The translations under genes were made by a program, and so were the position numbers. Source: Maricaulis sp017643475 (GTDB lineage Bacteria; Pseudomonadota; Alphaproteobacteria; Caulobacterales; Maricaulaceae). Taken from it: DNA of 64,000 nt. Positions 8,425 to 16,459 of this stretch are shown here, one piece after another. Below the pieces are notes generated by a model. That model was not told the origin of the DNA. It saw nothing but the letters and a program-made list of their open reading frames with translations, and did no database searches. The stretch is taken from contig NZ_CP138920.1 in the NCBI RefSeq assembly GCF_047123815.1, positions 3,184,950-3,248,949 of the forward strand, written 5' to 3'. Position 1 is the first letter of the stretch. Every line of letters begins with the position of its first letter.

Positions 8425-8819
8425 AACGTCTTCATGTCAGCTTCAATGTCGAGGACCTCGACAGATCCATCGCCTTTTACACCCAGTTGTTCGGCACCGA
8501 ACCCACGATTGTCCGTGAAGGCTATGCCAAATGGCTGGTCGAGGATCCGCGCATGAATTTTGTCATTGAGGAAACGGCAGACGCACATGGCTTTACCCAT
8601 GCCGGCCTGCAAGCCGAGAGCGAGGACGAACTCAATGCGGTGTTTGACCGTATGAAATCCGCGGAGGCGCCATATTTGCCCGAAGGTATGACGACGTGTT
8701 GTTATCACAAGTCCGAGAAGAGCTGGACGGCTGATCCCGATGGCGTGATGTGGGAGGCTTTCTTCACACACCACCAGACCGAGGACTATGGAAAGGCGCC
8801 TGAATTTGCGGCGAAATAG
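8421..8819 (+). CDS. arsI: ArsI/CadI-family C-As lyase-like VOC enzyme
   Basis: 132 residues from ATG 8421, with AGGAG eight bases upstream. It is a vicinal-oxygen-chelate fold (RLHVSFNVEDLDRSIAFYTQLFG). It carries the vicinal pair Cys93-Cys94 in TTCCYHKSEKSW and candidate metal ligands His5, His60 and Glu112 (the last in GVMWEAF). These are hallmarks of the ArsI/CadI branch, whose characterised members cleave the carbon-arsenic bond of methylarsenite. It is translationally coupled to arsR. No arsC, acr3 or arsM is next to it, so the unit stands alone here. Confidence is high for the family, lower for the substrate. Confidence 0.85.
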   Translation: MKRLHVSFNVEDLDRSIAFYTQLFGTEPTIVREGYAKWLVEDPRMNFVIEETADAHGFTHAGLQAESEDELNAVFDRMKSAEAPYLPEGMTTCCYHKSEKSWTADPDGVMWEAFFTHHQTEDYGKAPEFAAK

Positions 8820-8916
8820 GAGCTTGTGCAGTTCAAGCTGCATTGCCTGCTGAAAGTCGCTTGACCCAGCGCCAGCACGCGCATAAACAGCACTCCTCGC
8901 TTCGGCGAGCCACATT

Positions 8917-8993
<77 letters not shown>

Positions 8994-9017
8994 CTTCTTT
9001 TCAGAGGTGGCTGGACC

Positions 9018-9050
9018 AGAAAAAGCCGCTCATTCGGGCGGCTTTTTTCT
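9018..9050 (+). terminator. Rho-independent terminator after tRNA-Asp
   Basis: AGAAAAAGCCGC, loop TCATTCGG, GCGGCTTTTTTCT: a strong stem with a T6 tract, 25 bp past the tRNA. The A tract on the other side makes it potentially bidirectional. The remainder up to 9174 shows no gene. Confidence 0.85.
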
Positions 9051-9174
9051 ATTCCTTACGCTTGGAATGCGCTTTCTTTCCTGATCGGTTGCCTTAAGAA
9101 CTGACGGTGGGTACCGATCGATTGCGGCCGCGTCTTTGGCGGGGCTTAGCTGTGTGGAGTTGGGGGAAAATTCA

Positions 9175-9702
9175 ATGATAACAACAGTTGTTGCGGTGTC
9201 GTTCGTTGGGCTCTCGCTTACGGTGACTCAGGATGTGCATTCACGCCACGAGCAGTACGGCGCGTATCGCTATGACGGTTTCTCAGTTTCCGGCGAATTA
9301 TGGGCGAGGACAGCGCGCTGTGCTGCGGCGGCCTACAATCAGGAAAACTATGCTCTTTACTGGTACTTTCAGAATTTCAGCACCCCGTTAGCGATTGAGT
9401 ACTTCACACAACAGCATGCGCTGCGCGTTCGCGAAGACCCGACTGGAATGGTCGGTGATTTTGGCCCTGAGTTTGAGGCGGGTTATCGACTCCGGCAGAT
9501 CATGCATGAGGTCGAAGTAGAGATTACCCACCGGTGGTGGACGGATCGGGAATACGGCGTTCAACAGTCCCGTGAGGACGTCGCTGAGTATTTCTACAGT
9601 CTATATAGCTGCATGGACGTCGAATACATAGCCTGCGAGTATCAGTTTCCCGGGCAATGCGGCGGACCACCAGACCATCAGGTGTTCGACGACGAGTATT
9701 GA
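9175..9702 (+). CDS. Hypothetical secreted protein
   Basis: I do not recognise this 175-residue protein. ATG 9175 follows GGGGGAAAA at good spacing; an in-frame start at 9136 lacks one. Residues 1-18 (MITTVVAVSFVGLSLTVT) are hydrophobic and look like a short signal peptide or anchor. The mature part is acidic and rich in Tyr, Phe and Trp (AYRYDGFSVSGELWARTARC, YALYWYFQNF, HRWWTDREYG) and has four cysteines, three of them near the C-terminus, so disulfides in the periplasm are plausible. It stands alone between the tRNA-Asp terminator and the GyrI-like gene. Nothing indicates a function. Confidence 0.7.
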   Translation: MITTVVAVSFVGLSLTVTQDVHSRHEQYGAYRYDGFSVSGELWARTARCAAAAYNQENYALYWYFQNFSTPLAIEYFTQQHALRVREDPTGMVGDFGPEFEAGYRLRQIMHEVEVEITHRWWTDREYGVQQSREDVAEYFYSLYSCMDVEYIACEYQFPGQCGGPPDHQVFDDEY

Positions 9703-9808
9703 TTGGGCGCGAGTCCAGTCACTCTGAGTAGCTTGCAAGCCTAACAAGTTTTAACTTCCATTTCCCCTTCGCCGCGGTGAGAGTTTTCGCTCACCTCGGA
9801 GGGTGATC

Positions 9809-10510
9809 GTGACAAAAATTGATATGAAGAAGGAAGACCGCTGTTTCTACAGCGGCCGGAAGGGGCGTTTTGACATCGTCACCGTACCGGAAATGAACTT
9901 CCTGCAGATTGACGGCAAGGGCGATCCGAATGCGTCGAAGGCGTTTTCAAGCGCCGTGGCGGCGCTGTTTGCGCTGTCCTACAACATCAAATTTCATTCC
10001 AAGCTGGAACTGCAGCGTGATTATGCGGTGATGCCGCTGGAAGCGTTGTGGTGGGCCGAGGATGAGGCCGTGTTCCAGCGTCGGGAAAAGGATGAATGGC
10101 TGTGGACGGCCATGATCCGCCAGCCGGACTGGATTGAACTGGCGCTGCTGGACAGCGTGCTGGAAGCCACGGTGGCCAAGATCAATCGCAAGCGTGAAGC
10201 GGCGACGGACGAGGGCACGCTGCGGCGTGTTCGCCTGGCGCGCTGGAGCGAGGGTGAATGTGTCCAGACCCTGCATCTTGGAAGTTTTGATTCCGAGGGG
10301 CCGGTGCTGGAGGAAATGCACGGCAGTTTCATCCCGAAGGCCGGCGCCAGCATGCGCGGAAAGCACCACGAGATCTATCTCAGTGACTTGCGCCGCACGC
10401 CCTCTGACCGCCTGCGTACGATCCTGCGTCAGCCTGTCGAGCTATCGCAGGGCGGGATTTCGGCGCAGCGCGAATGCGACCAGGTAGACGTAAACGAAGA
10501 GCTGGCCTGA
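9809..10510 (+). CDS. GyrI-like small-molecule-binding domain protein
   Basis: 233 residues from GTG 9809, six bases after GGAGG; a GTG at 9803 is too close to that site. It has the GyrI-like/COG4832 pattern: TVPEMNFLQIDGKGDPN near residue 26, AVAALFALSYNIKF, then VMPLEALWW. These stand-alone domains bind small hydrophobic ligands and are thought to buffer or hydrolyse toxic compounds. No DNA-binding domain is present. Its last 69 bases overlap the 3' end of the convergent membrane-protein gene at 10442-10870, and the C-terminal tail (about 25 residues after LRQPV) looks unconserved, as if it read through into the neighbour. Confidence 0.85.
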   Translation: MTKIDMKKEDRCFYSGRKGRFDIVTVPEMNFLQIDGKGDPNASKAFSSAVAALFALSYNIKFHSKLELQRDYAVMPLEALWWAEDEAVFQRREKDEWLWTAMIRQPDWIELALLDSVLEATVAKINRKREAATDEGTLRRVRLARWSEGECVQTLHLGSFDSEGPVLEEMHGSFIPKAGASMRGKHHEIYLSDLRRTPSDRLRTILRQPVELSQGGISAQRECDQVDVNEELA

Positions 10511-10870
10511 GAAGACGAAGAAGCCCAGTTGTGAGGCCGTTTCAGGTACCGTGTTGATCAGCAGCACCCAGTCGACCACGGCCGCCAGGATGGCGAAGGC
10601 ATAGGTGATGAGAACAAGGTTGCTTCCGCGCCAGGCCAGAACGAGGCTGGGCAGGGTAAGCGCGATCGCCGTGTAGAAGGCGATGTCATTCCAGATTGAA
10701 AGTGTGTCCTGCATCGCCCCTGTGTCCACCACGGGGGCCTGCGGCGTCATGCCAAGCTTCATCAGGACATCAAGGACCAGCCAGGCACCGGAATAGACAA
10801 AAATGGCGAGCATCGTGCCAAACGCGATCCAGAAGACCGGGTTACGACGATGCTCGCCAGATGTGTTCAT
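10442..10870 (-). CDS. Small integral membrane protein, unknown function
   Basis: 142 residues with about four membrane segments: PVFWIAFGTMLAIFVYSGAWLV, DIAFYTAIALTLPSLVLAW, LVLITYAFAILAAVVDWVLL and FFVFSGQLFVYVYLVAFAL. It starts 14 bp after the stop of the AbgT-family gene on the same strand, so the two are probably co-transcribed, and it may be an accessory to that transporter. Its 3' end overlaps the convergent GyrI-like gene by 69 bp. I do not recognise the family. Confidence 0.75.
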   Translation of the reverse strand: MNTSGEHRRNPVFWIAFGTMLAIFVYSGAWLVLDVLMKLGMTPQAPVVDTGAMQDTLSIWNDIAFYTAIALTLPSLVLAWRGSNLVLITYAFAILAAVVDWVLLINTVPETASQLGFFVFSGQLFVYVYLVAFALRRNPALR

Positions 10871-10884
10871 GCGGATGTCTCCGC

Positions 10885-12438
10885 CTAGTTGCTGCCGCTT
10901 GTCAGCGTGCTCGGATCAATCGTGACCGGGGCAAAGCCCGGGCCCAGCGGCAGATCCAGCACAACGAAGATACCCAGCACCGACATCGACACGATCAGGA
11001 TCGCGATCGAATAGGGCAGCATGGTCGCGATCAGGCTGCCGAGACCGAATTCCGGCATGTAACGGCGTGCAAAGACCAGAACCAGCGGCATGTAGGGCAT
11101 CAGCGGCGTGATGATATTGGTGGCGCCATCGCCGACACGGTAGGCGGCGGTTGTCGCGTCCGGTCCGATCCCCAGCAACATGAGCATGGGGACCGCGACA
11201 GGCGCCAGCATCGCCCATTTGGCCGAGGCCGATCCGACAAACAGGTTCAGCACAGCGGTCAGGAGCACCATCGCGATCAGCAGGACGGGCGCTGGCAGAC
11301 CGGATTCCTGGAGCGTTGACGCACCGGTTATCGCCAGGATGGTGCCCAGATTGGACGAGCCGAACTGGTCCAGGAAAAGCGCCATCGTGAAGGCCAGGAC
11401 GATGTAAACGCCCATGTCGGCCATAGCATCGGACGACATTTTAACAACATCCTTGTCGGACTTTACCGTGCCCGCTGCGAGGCCATAGGCAAGCCCAGCG
11501 ACCAAGAAGGCCACGAGAGAGATACCGACAATGGAATTGTAGAACGGTCCGAGCGGGTTCAGTTCGCTGGTCGGGTCACGCAGGATGCCATTTTCAGGCA
11601 CAACCATCATGGCTACGCCGATGAACAACGCCAGAAGAACAACGCCCGCGAACATGAGCCCGCGGCTTTCCGCAGCGCTCAGTTTCGTGGACGGCTGTCC
11701 GGCTTCGTCATCCGAACCGGACATGACGCCATTCCATTCGCCCAGGCGCGGCTCGACGATCGCATTGGTGACATAGGTGCCGGCAATTACCACCATCGGC
11801 GTCAGTGCCATGATGAAGTAATAGTTAGACGCGATGTTGAGATTCCAGCTCGGATCGATGAACTGCGCGGCCTGTTGGGTGATGCCAAGCAGGAGCGGTT
11901 CGAGCGGTGTGATCAACAGGTTTGCTGAAAAACCGGCGGAAACACCGGCAAACGTCGCGGCGATACCAGCGACCGGGTGGCGACCAACTGCCGCAAAGAC
12001 AATTCCACCAAGCGGGATGAGCACGACATAACCCGCATCGACGGCGAGATTGCCCATCACGCCAGCAAAGACGAGGGTCGCAGTCAGAAGCGGTCCCGGA
12101 ACCCAGCTGACCATGGCGCGCAGGCCGGCAGCAAACAAACCGGTACGTTCAGCAACGCCGGCACCGATCATGACGACCAGGACAAGGCCGAGTGGTGGGA
12201 AGTTGACGAAAATGCGTGTGATATCTGTCAGCAGGTGACGAATATTCTCGCCGCTCAACAATGATTGAGCTGCGATAGTGTCGCCGGTGACCGGGTGGGT
12301 TGCTTCCAGGCCGGAACCGGCTGCGAAGACTGAAACCGTGACCACGATCCCGATCAGGATCAGAAAGATCGTTACGGGATCCGGTAGTCGGTTCCCCGCT
12401 TTCTCAACCATGTTGAGAATTGAATTGCCAATGCTCAC
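10885..12438 (-). CDS. AbgT-family transporter
   Basis: A 517-residue inner-membrane protein with at least ten hydrophobic segments. It fits the AbgT family (p-aminobenzoyl-glutamate import in E. coli AbgT; sulfonamide or PABA export in MtrF and YdaH). Characteristic stretches are NRLPDPVTIFLILIGIVV at the N-terminus, MGNLAVDAGYVVLIPLG, GFSANLLITPLEPLL and YRVGDGATNIITPLMPYMP near the C-terminus. Length is normal. It leads a two-gene unit with a small membrane protein. Substrate and direction of transport cannot be told from sequence. Confidence 0.92.
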   Translation of the reverse strand: MSIGNSILNMVEKAGNRLPDPVTIFLILIGIVVTVSVFAAGSGLEATHPVTGDTIAAQSLLSGENIRHLLTDITRIFVNFPPLGLVLVVMIGAGVAERTGLFAAGLRAMVSWVPGPLLTATLVFAGVMGNLAVDAGYVVLIPLGGIVFAAVGRHPVAGIAATFAGVSAGFSANLLITPLEPLLLGITQQAAQFIDPSWNLNIASNYYFIMALTPMVVIAGTYVTNAIVEPRLGEWNGVMSGSDDEAGQPSTKLSAAESRGLMFAGVVLLALFIGVAMMVVPENGILRDPTSELNPLGPFYNSIVGISLVAFLVAGLAYGLAAGTVKSDKDVVKMSSDAMADMGVYIVLAFTMALFLDQFGSSNLGTILAITGASTLQESGLPAPVLLIAMVLLTAVLNLFVGSASAKWAMLAPVAVPMLMLLGIGPDATTAAYRVGDGATNIITPLMPYMPLVLVFARRYMPEFGLGSLIATMLPYSIAILIVSMSVLGIFVVLDLPLGPGFAPVTIDPSTLTSGSN

Positions 12439-12528
12439 CTTGAAACTCCCCTCAAACGCTCAAGACTTGTGCCCGATGTGGCTCAAAGAGATAAAACGAA
12501 TGGGGGGGCGGGGCCAGCCATTTTGGCG

Positions 12529-13362
12529 TCAGACGAGGTCTAGGCGTTGCTGGGCGTCTGCGATGAGTGCGCGATCATCGACCTGCCAGGGATGAAATCC
12601 GGGCCGAAAATAGGCCAGCCAGGCCAGGAATACGCGCCGTACCAGCCCCGGTTTGCCCCACAGGAGCCAGGCCAGTTTCCAGCGGGCCTTGAAGCCGATT
12701 ATCCCGTCCTGTTCGAGCAAATCCAGAGCTTCGCGCCAGCGGCCGGTGATGAAATTGCGGGAGACATTGAGGAAGGTCATCGAGCGGATCATCCAGCGCT
12801 TGAACTTCGGCACGTCCCGCGTGGCATGGCGATATATGTCGAAGGCGACGGCCTTGTGCTCAATCTCTTCAATGGCGTGCCAGCCCCACATGCGCTGGGC
12901 TTCCCTGTCGGCACCGTTGAGCAATTCGGGCTGTTTCAGCGCAGAATGAGCAAAAATGGCTGTGAAATGTTCCAGCGCCGTCGTGAGGCCGAGTTGAACG
13001 ACCGGATGCGTTTCGCGTGCCTGGTCGAGACGGGCCTGAACCTCCGCCTCCATGTGGCCGATATCGTATCCGGCCTCCTTGACGCGGGCGTTGAAGGCAT
13101 TGTGTTCGCGGGTGTGGAAAGCCTCCTGTTTGACGAAGGCCTTGATCTGAAGCGCCAGCTGTTCGGGAACCTGTTTTTCAAAGCGCCGCACACTCTCGAT
13201 GAAGAATGTCTCGCCAGCCGGGAAGGTGACGGAGAGGGCATTGTACCAGGCTGTCGAAATCGGATCGCCGCCTGCCCACCAACGCTCGGCTTTGCTCTCC
13301 CGCGCGAATTTCAGATTGCGTGGCGAGATCTCCAGGTCTTGCGGTGTCACAGCTTCAGCCAT
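12529..13362 (-). CDS. Predicted metal-dependent hydrolase (PF10118-like)
   Basis: 277 residues from ATG 13360-13362 behind GGGAGG. A longer start at 13404 would bypass that site. Conserved features are RNLKFARESKAERWWAGGDP, FPAGETFFIESVRRF, KQEAFHTREHNAFN and WHAIEEIEHKAVAFDIY. The repeated E..H pairs (QEAFHTREH, EEIEHK) resemble a di-iron ferritin-like site, as seen for the PF10118 family. The substrate is unknown. It is followed on the same strand, after a gap of about 50 bp, by nothing else; upstream lies the DUF599 gene on the same strand. Confidence 0.82.
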   Translation of the reverse strand: MAEAVTPQDLEISPRNLKFARESKAERWWAGGDPISTAWYNALSVTFPAGETFFIESVRRFEKQVPEQLALQIKAFVKQEAFHTREHNAFNARVKEAGYDIGHMEAEVQARLDQARETHPVVQLGLTTALEHFTAIFAHSALKQPELLNGADREAQRMWGWHAIEEIEHKAVAFDIYRHATRDVPKFKRWMIRSMTFLNVSRNFITGRWREALDLLEQDGIIGFKARWKLAWLLWGKPGLVRRVFLAWLAYFRPGFHPWQVDDRALIADAQQRLDLV

Positions 13363-13414
13363 GTCTGCCTCCCGTAGCGAACAGCGTTCACTTTTTTCCG
13401 GCAAGGGCAGGTTG

Positions 13415-14089
13415 TCAATTTTTCAAAAGGTCCAGCGCCGGGCTGTAGAACTGGCGATAGGCCAGCAGGCTGGCGATCGCTGCCGTGGCCAGGATCTGGG
13501 CGAGAGGGCCAGCGATCCAGGCGAGATAGCCGATGGAGAGAAAGAGCGCACGCAGTCCTCGATTGAACTGGCGGCCAGCGAGTACATTCATCTCGCCGGC
13601 CAGCTCGGCCTGTCTCAGGCATTGCGCGCCGGGGCTGTCACCACGTTCCACATCCCGCGTCGAGCCCAAAAGGACGGCGCAGTAGTTGATCAGGCGATAG
13701 GCCCAGCCGAATTTGAAGAAGGCATAGGCATAGATCACCAGAAGGCCGATGCTCATGACTTCCCATTGGGTTCGAGACCCGACAGCAAGCGCCGGGATGT
13801 CGCGGACGGCGGCCATGACATTGTCCAGGGCAGTGAGAAGGGTAAAGGCCGCACCTATTCCCAGCAGCGCGGTTGAGGCGAAAAAAGCGATACCGTTCTG
13901 CAAGCCGCTGATGATCTGGCTGTCGACGATGCGGACTTCCCGTGCCGCCATCGCGCTCATCCAGTGTGACCTGTAGCGGTCCATGCGAGCGGACAGGGTG
14001 CGGGCTTTCAGGGGGCTGTGGTCCACCAGATACGAAAAAAGGACGGCGATCAGCGCGAAGCCTATAACGCCGTAGTAATCAGCCAGCAT
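13415..14089 (-). CDS. DUF599 family membrane protein
   Basis: 224 residues from ATG 14087-14089, which follows GGGGATT. Four hydrophobic stretches are visible: YYGVIGFALIAVLFSYLV, NGIAFFASTALLGIGAAFTLL, VMSIGLLVIYAYAFFKFGW and LFLSIGYLAWIAGPLAQILAT. The motif FKFGWAYRLINYCAVLLGS is typical of DUF599. Function unknown. An upstream in-frame start at 14173 would prepend a hydrophilic tail and is less likely. It is divergent from the small membrane protein at 14216. Confidence 0.82.
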   Translation of the reverse strand: MLADYYGVIGFALIAVLFSYLVDHSPLKARTLSARMDRYRSHWMSAMAAREVRIVDSQIISGLQNGIAFFASTALLGIGAAFTLLTALDNVMAAVRDIPALAVGSRTQWEVMSIGLLVIYAYAFFKFGWAYRLINYCAVLLGSTRDVERGDSPGAQCLRQAELAGEMNVLAGRQFNRGLRALFLSIGYLAWIAGPLAQILATAAIASLLAYRQFYSPALDLLKN

Positions 14090-14215
14090 AACAATCCCCG
14101 TTTTTCCTTCACGCTGACAGATCGGCACGAGTCTGGGCCGGTGCAAAGAGGCAAGGGGACGCTCAGCGTGCACGTCCCTCTATCTGTTTGCCGGTGAAGC
14201 GGAAAAGCTCGGCGC

Positions 14216-14668
14216 ATGCGTACATCCAAGGCTTTTCTCGATTTCCAGCTCTGGTCGCTTCGCGCGACCTGGCCGCCCCTGCTTCTGCTGGGCAGTTCGC
14301 TGATTATCGCCCTAGCCAGCCCGTTTCTCTGGCTGTCTGTCCTGGCTGTGCTCGGGGTGCTCGTGCTGTCCCTCGATAGTGTGGCCCGATTGCGGGAATT
14401 CGTGCGCTTGCGCGCAGTTTTCCAGCACGTCGGCGCTATCGAGGGGCGTGCGCTGGCCGAGTTCCGTCGCTCGCGCTCTTCCTGGTGTTCTCGGCGCGCT
14501 GCCATCGCTGCTGCCTATGCGGCTGGCCTTGGTGACCAGGCACGGCAACAGATTCGGGAATGGGGGTACAAGCCCTGGCATATCTTCCCGGACCGCGCGT
14601 TTTCGCTGCGCTCGCCCTTTTTGCGTGTGAATTTCTGGAAATCCGTACTCGGGATCACCGCAAAATAG
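14216..14668 (+). CDS. Hypothetical membrane protein
   Basis: 150 residues. Two adjacent hydrophobic segments near the N-terminus (PPLLLLGSSLIIALASPFLWL and LSVLAVLGVLVLSLD) are followed by a basic, Arg-rich cytoplasmic part (RLREFVRLRAVFQHVG, RRSRSSWCSRRAAIAAA) and a C-terminus with IREWGYKPWHIFPDRAF. Not recognised. It lies directly upstream of the complex I operon but is separated from nuoA by 228 bp. Confidence 0.7.
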   Translation: MRTSKAFLDFQLWSLRATWPPLLLLGSSLIIALASPFLWLSVLAVLGVLVLSLDSVARLREFVRLRAVFQHVGAIEGRALAEFRRSRSSWCSRRAAIAAAYAAGLGDQARQQIREWGYKPWHIFPDRAFSLRSPFLRVNFWKSVLGITAK

Positions 14669-14896
14669 CCCGTTTTCTGCGACCTGTTCGCAACTGGAAA
14701 CCTCTTTGCGGATAAAGCGGTACAGAACTGAACTCCGGCGGTGTTTTGCCCTTGCCCGAAGCGCCGGTGCGATCTAGCTTCCGGCAAAATTCGGGCGGGG
14801 GCTCCCTTTGGCGTTTTTGATTCGCTCCCCGCGGGTCACGCCAGTGTTCCAGATCTTCGCCCGAGAGCTGAAATTCGGACCCGGCGAGTGCTGACC

Positions 14897-15265
14897 ATGG
14901 ACACGCTTCTTCTCGACTACCTTCCGATCCTCATCTTCTTCGGCATTGCTGCCGTTATCGGGATTGGTTTCATGCTTGCGGCCTTCGTGATCGCACCGTC
15001 AAAGCCGGACCCGGAAAAAGTCTCCACCTATGAATGTGGCTTTGAAGCATTCGACGATGCGCGGATGAAGTTCGATGTCCGCTTCTACCTGGTGGCAATC
15101 CTTTTCATCATCTTCGACCTGGAAGTCGCCTTCCTCTTCCCATGGGCGGTCACCCTGCGGGAACACCTCGGCGAGTTCGAGTTCTGGTCGATGATGGTTT
15201 TCCTCGGCGTGCTGACCATCGGCTTCGTTTACGAGCTGAAAAAAGGCGCGTTGGACTGGGAGTAA
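14897..15265 (+). CDS. nuoA: NADH-quinone oxidoreductase subunit A
   Basis: 122 residues with three membrane segments, the first gene of the complex I operon. The motif KVSTYECGFEAFDDARMKFDVRFYLVAILFIIFDLEVAFLFPW is split here as YECGFE (Cys near residue 47), then DVRFYLVA and FDLEVAFLFPW, all invariant in NuoA; this loop lies at the quinone-site interface. ATG 14897 was chosen because the upstream in-frame extension has no homology. The 228-bp region before it must hold the operon promoter, but I could not assign hexamers with confidence. It is followed by nuoB after 3 bp. Confidence 0.96.
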   Translation: MDTLLLDYLPILIFFGIAAVIGIGFMLAAFVIAPSKPDPEKVSTYECGFEAFDDARMKFDVRFYLVAILFIIFDLEVAFLFPWAVTLREHLGEFEFWSMMVFLGVLTIGFVYELKKGALDWE

Positions 15266-15268
15266 GTC

Positions 15269-15832
15269 ATGGCCTCTGATCTCACCCCGAATGGCATGGC
15301 CGGACGCGCTGCCGTCCCGCACTATGACCCGAAGAAACACGATCCCTTCTTTGATGGCGTGTCCGACGCCCTCGCTGACAAGGGGTTCGTCGTTGCGGCT
15401 GCCGACGATCTCGTCACCTGGGCGCGCACCGGCTCGCTGATGTGGATGACCTTTGGTCTGGCCTGTTGCGCCGTTGAAATGATGCAGGCCTCCATGCCGC
15501 GTTACGACGTCGAGCGTTTCGGGTTTGCTCCGCGTGCATCCCCGCGCCAGTCCGACGTGATGATCGTGGCCGGCACGCTGACCAACAAGATGGCTCCGGC
15601 CCTGCGCAAGGTCTACGACCAGATGCCCGAGCCGCGCTACGTCATCTCCATGGGGTCCTGTGCCAATGGGGGTGGGTATTACCACTATTCATATTCGGTC
15701 GTTCGCGGGTGTGACCGCATCGTGCCGGTAGATGTCTATGTGCCGGGTTGTCCGCCGACAGCCGAGGCGCTGGTTTACGGCATCCTGCAGCTGCAGAAGA
15801 AAATCCGCCGCGAAGGCTCGATCGAGCGCTGA
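15269..15832 (+). CDS. nuoB: NADH-quinone oxidoreductase subunit B
   Basis: 187 residues. NuoB carries the terminal 4Fe-4S cluster N2, which hands electrons to quinone. The cluster ligands are visible: adjacent Cys66-Cys67 (GLACCAVEMM), Cys131 (MGSCANGGG) and Cys161 (VPGCPPTAEAL). Length and motifs are standard for the alphaproteobacterial peripheral arm. Confidence 0.98.
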   Translation: MASDLTPNGMAGRAAVPHYDPKKHDPFFDGVSDALADKGFVVAAADDLVTWARTGSLMWMTFGLACCAVEMMQASMPRYDVERFGFAPRASPRQSDVMIVAGTLTNKMAPALRKVYDQMPEPRYVISMGSCANGGGYYHYSYSVVRGCDRIVPVDVYVPGCPPTAEALVYGILQLQKKIRREGSIER

Positions 15833-15853
15833 TCCGCGCACCAGGAGAGATGA

Positions 15854-16456
15854 ATGAGCGAAGCTCTCAAAACGCTGGGTGAACACATCGCCGCCTCTCA
15901 GGAGACGGCTGTGACCAACTGGTCAATCGCCCACGGCGAGCTGACGGTTGAGATCCACGACGACCGTATCGAGGACGTCATCCGTTTCCTGCGCGATGAC
16001 CCGACCTGCCGGTTCACCACGCTGATCGACATCTGTGGTGTCGACTATCCGCAACGCGCCGAGCGTTTCGAGGTCGTCTATCACATGCTGTCCATGCAGC
16101 AGAACCAGCGTATCCGCGTGAAACTCTACGTCGACGAGGAGACCCCGGTCGCCTCGATCTGCGACTTGTTCCCGGTCGCCAACTGGTTCGAGCGTGAAGC
16201 CTTCGACATGTATGGCATCACATTCTCCAACCACCCGGACCTGCGCCGTCTGCTGACGGACTATGGTTTCGAGGGTTATCCGCTGCGCAAGGACTTCCCG
16301 CTGACGGGTTATGTCGAGGTGCGCTGGGATGAAGAAGAAAAACGCGTCGTCTATGAGCCGGTCGAACTGGTCCAGGAATATCGCGACTTTGATTTCATGA
16401 GCCCGTGGGAAGGCGCGAAATACGTGCTCCCGGGCGACGAGAAGGCGGAGGGTTAA
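15854..16456 (+). CDS. nuoC: NADH-quinone oxidoreductase subunit C
   Basis: 200 residues; the 30-kDa subunit of the peripheral arm, separate from NuoD here (not fused as in E. coli). Family signature: WFEREAFDMYGITFSNHPDLRRLLTDYGFEGYPLRKDFP, seen as EREAFDMYGI and GFEGYPLRKDFPL. ATG follows AGGAGAG. The gene is separated from nuoD by 3 bp. Confidence 0.97.
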   Translation: MSEALKTLGEHIAASQETAVTNWSIAHGELTVEIHDDRIEDVIRFLRDDPTCRFTTLIDICGVDYPQRAERFEVVYHMLSMQQNQRIRVKLYVDEETPVASICDLFPVANWFEREAFDMYGITFSNHPDLRRLLTDYGFEGYPLRKDFPLTGYVEVRWDEEEKRVVYEPVELVQEYRDFDFMSPWEGAKYVLPGDEKAEG

Positions 16457-16459
16457 ATC

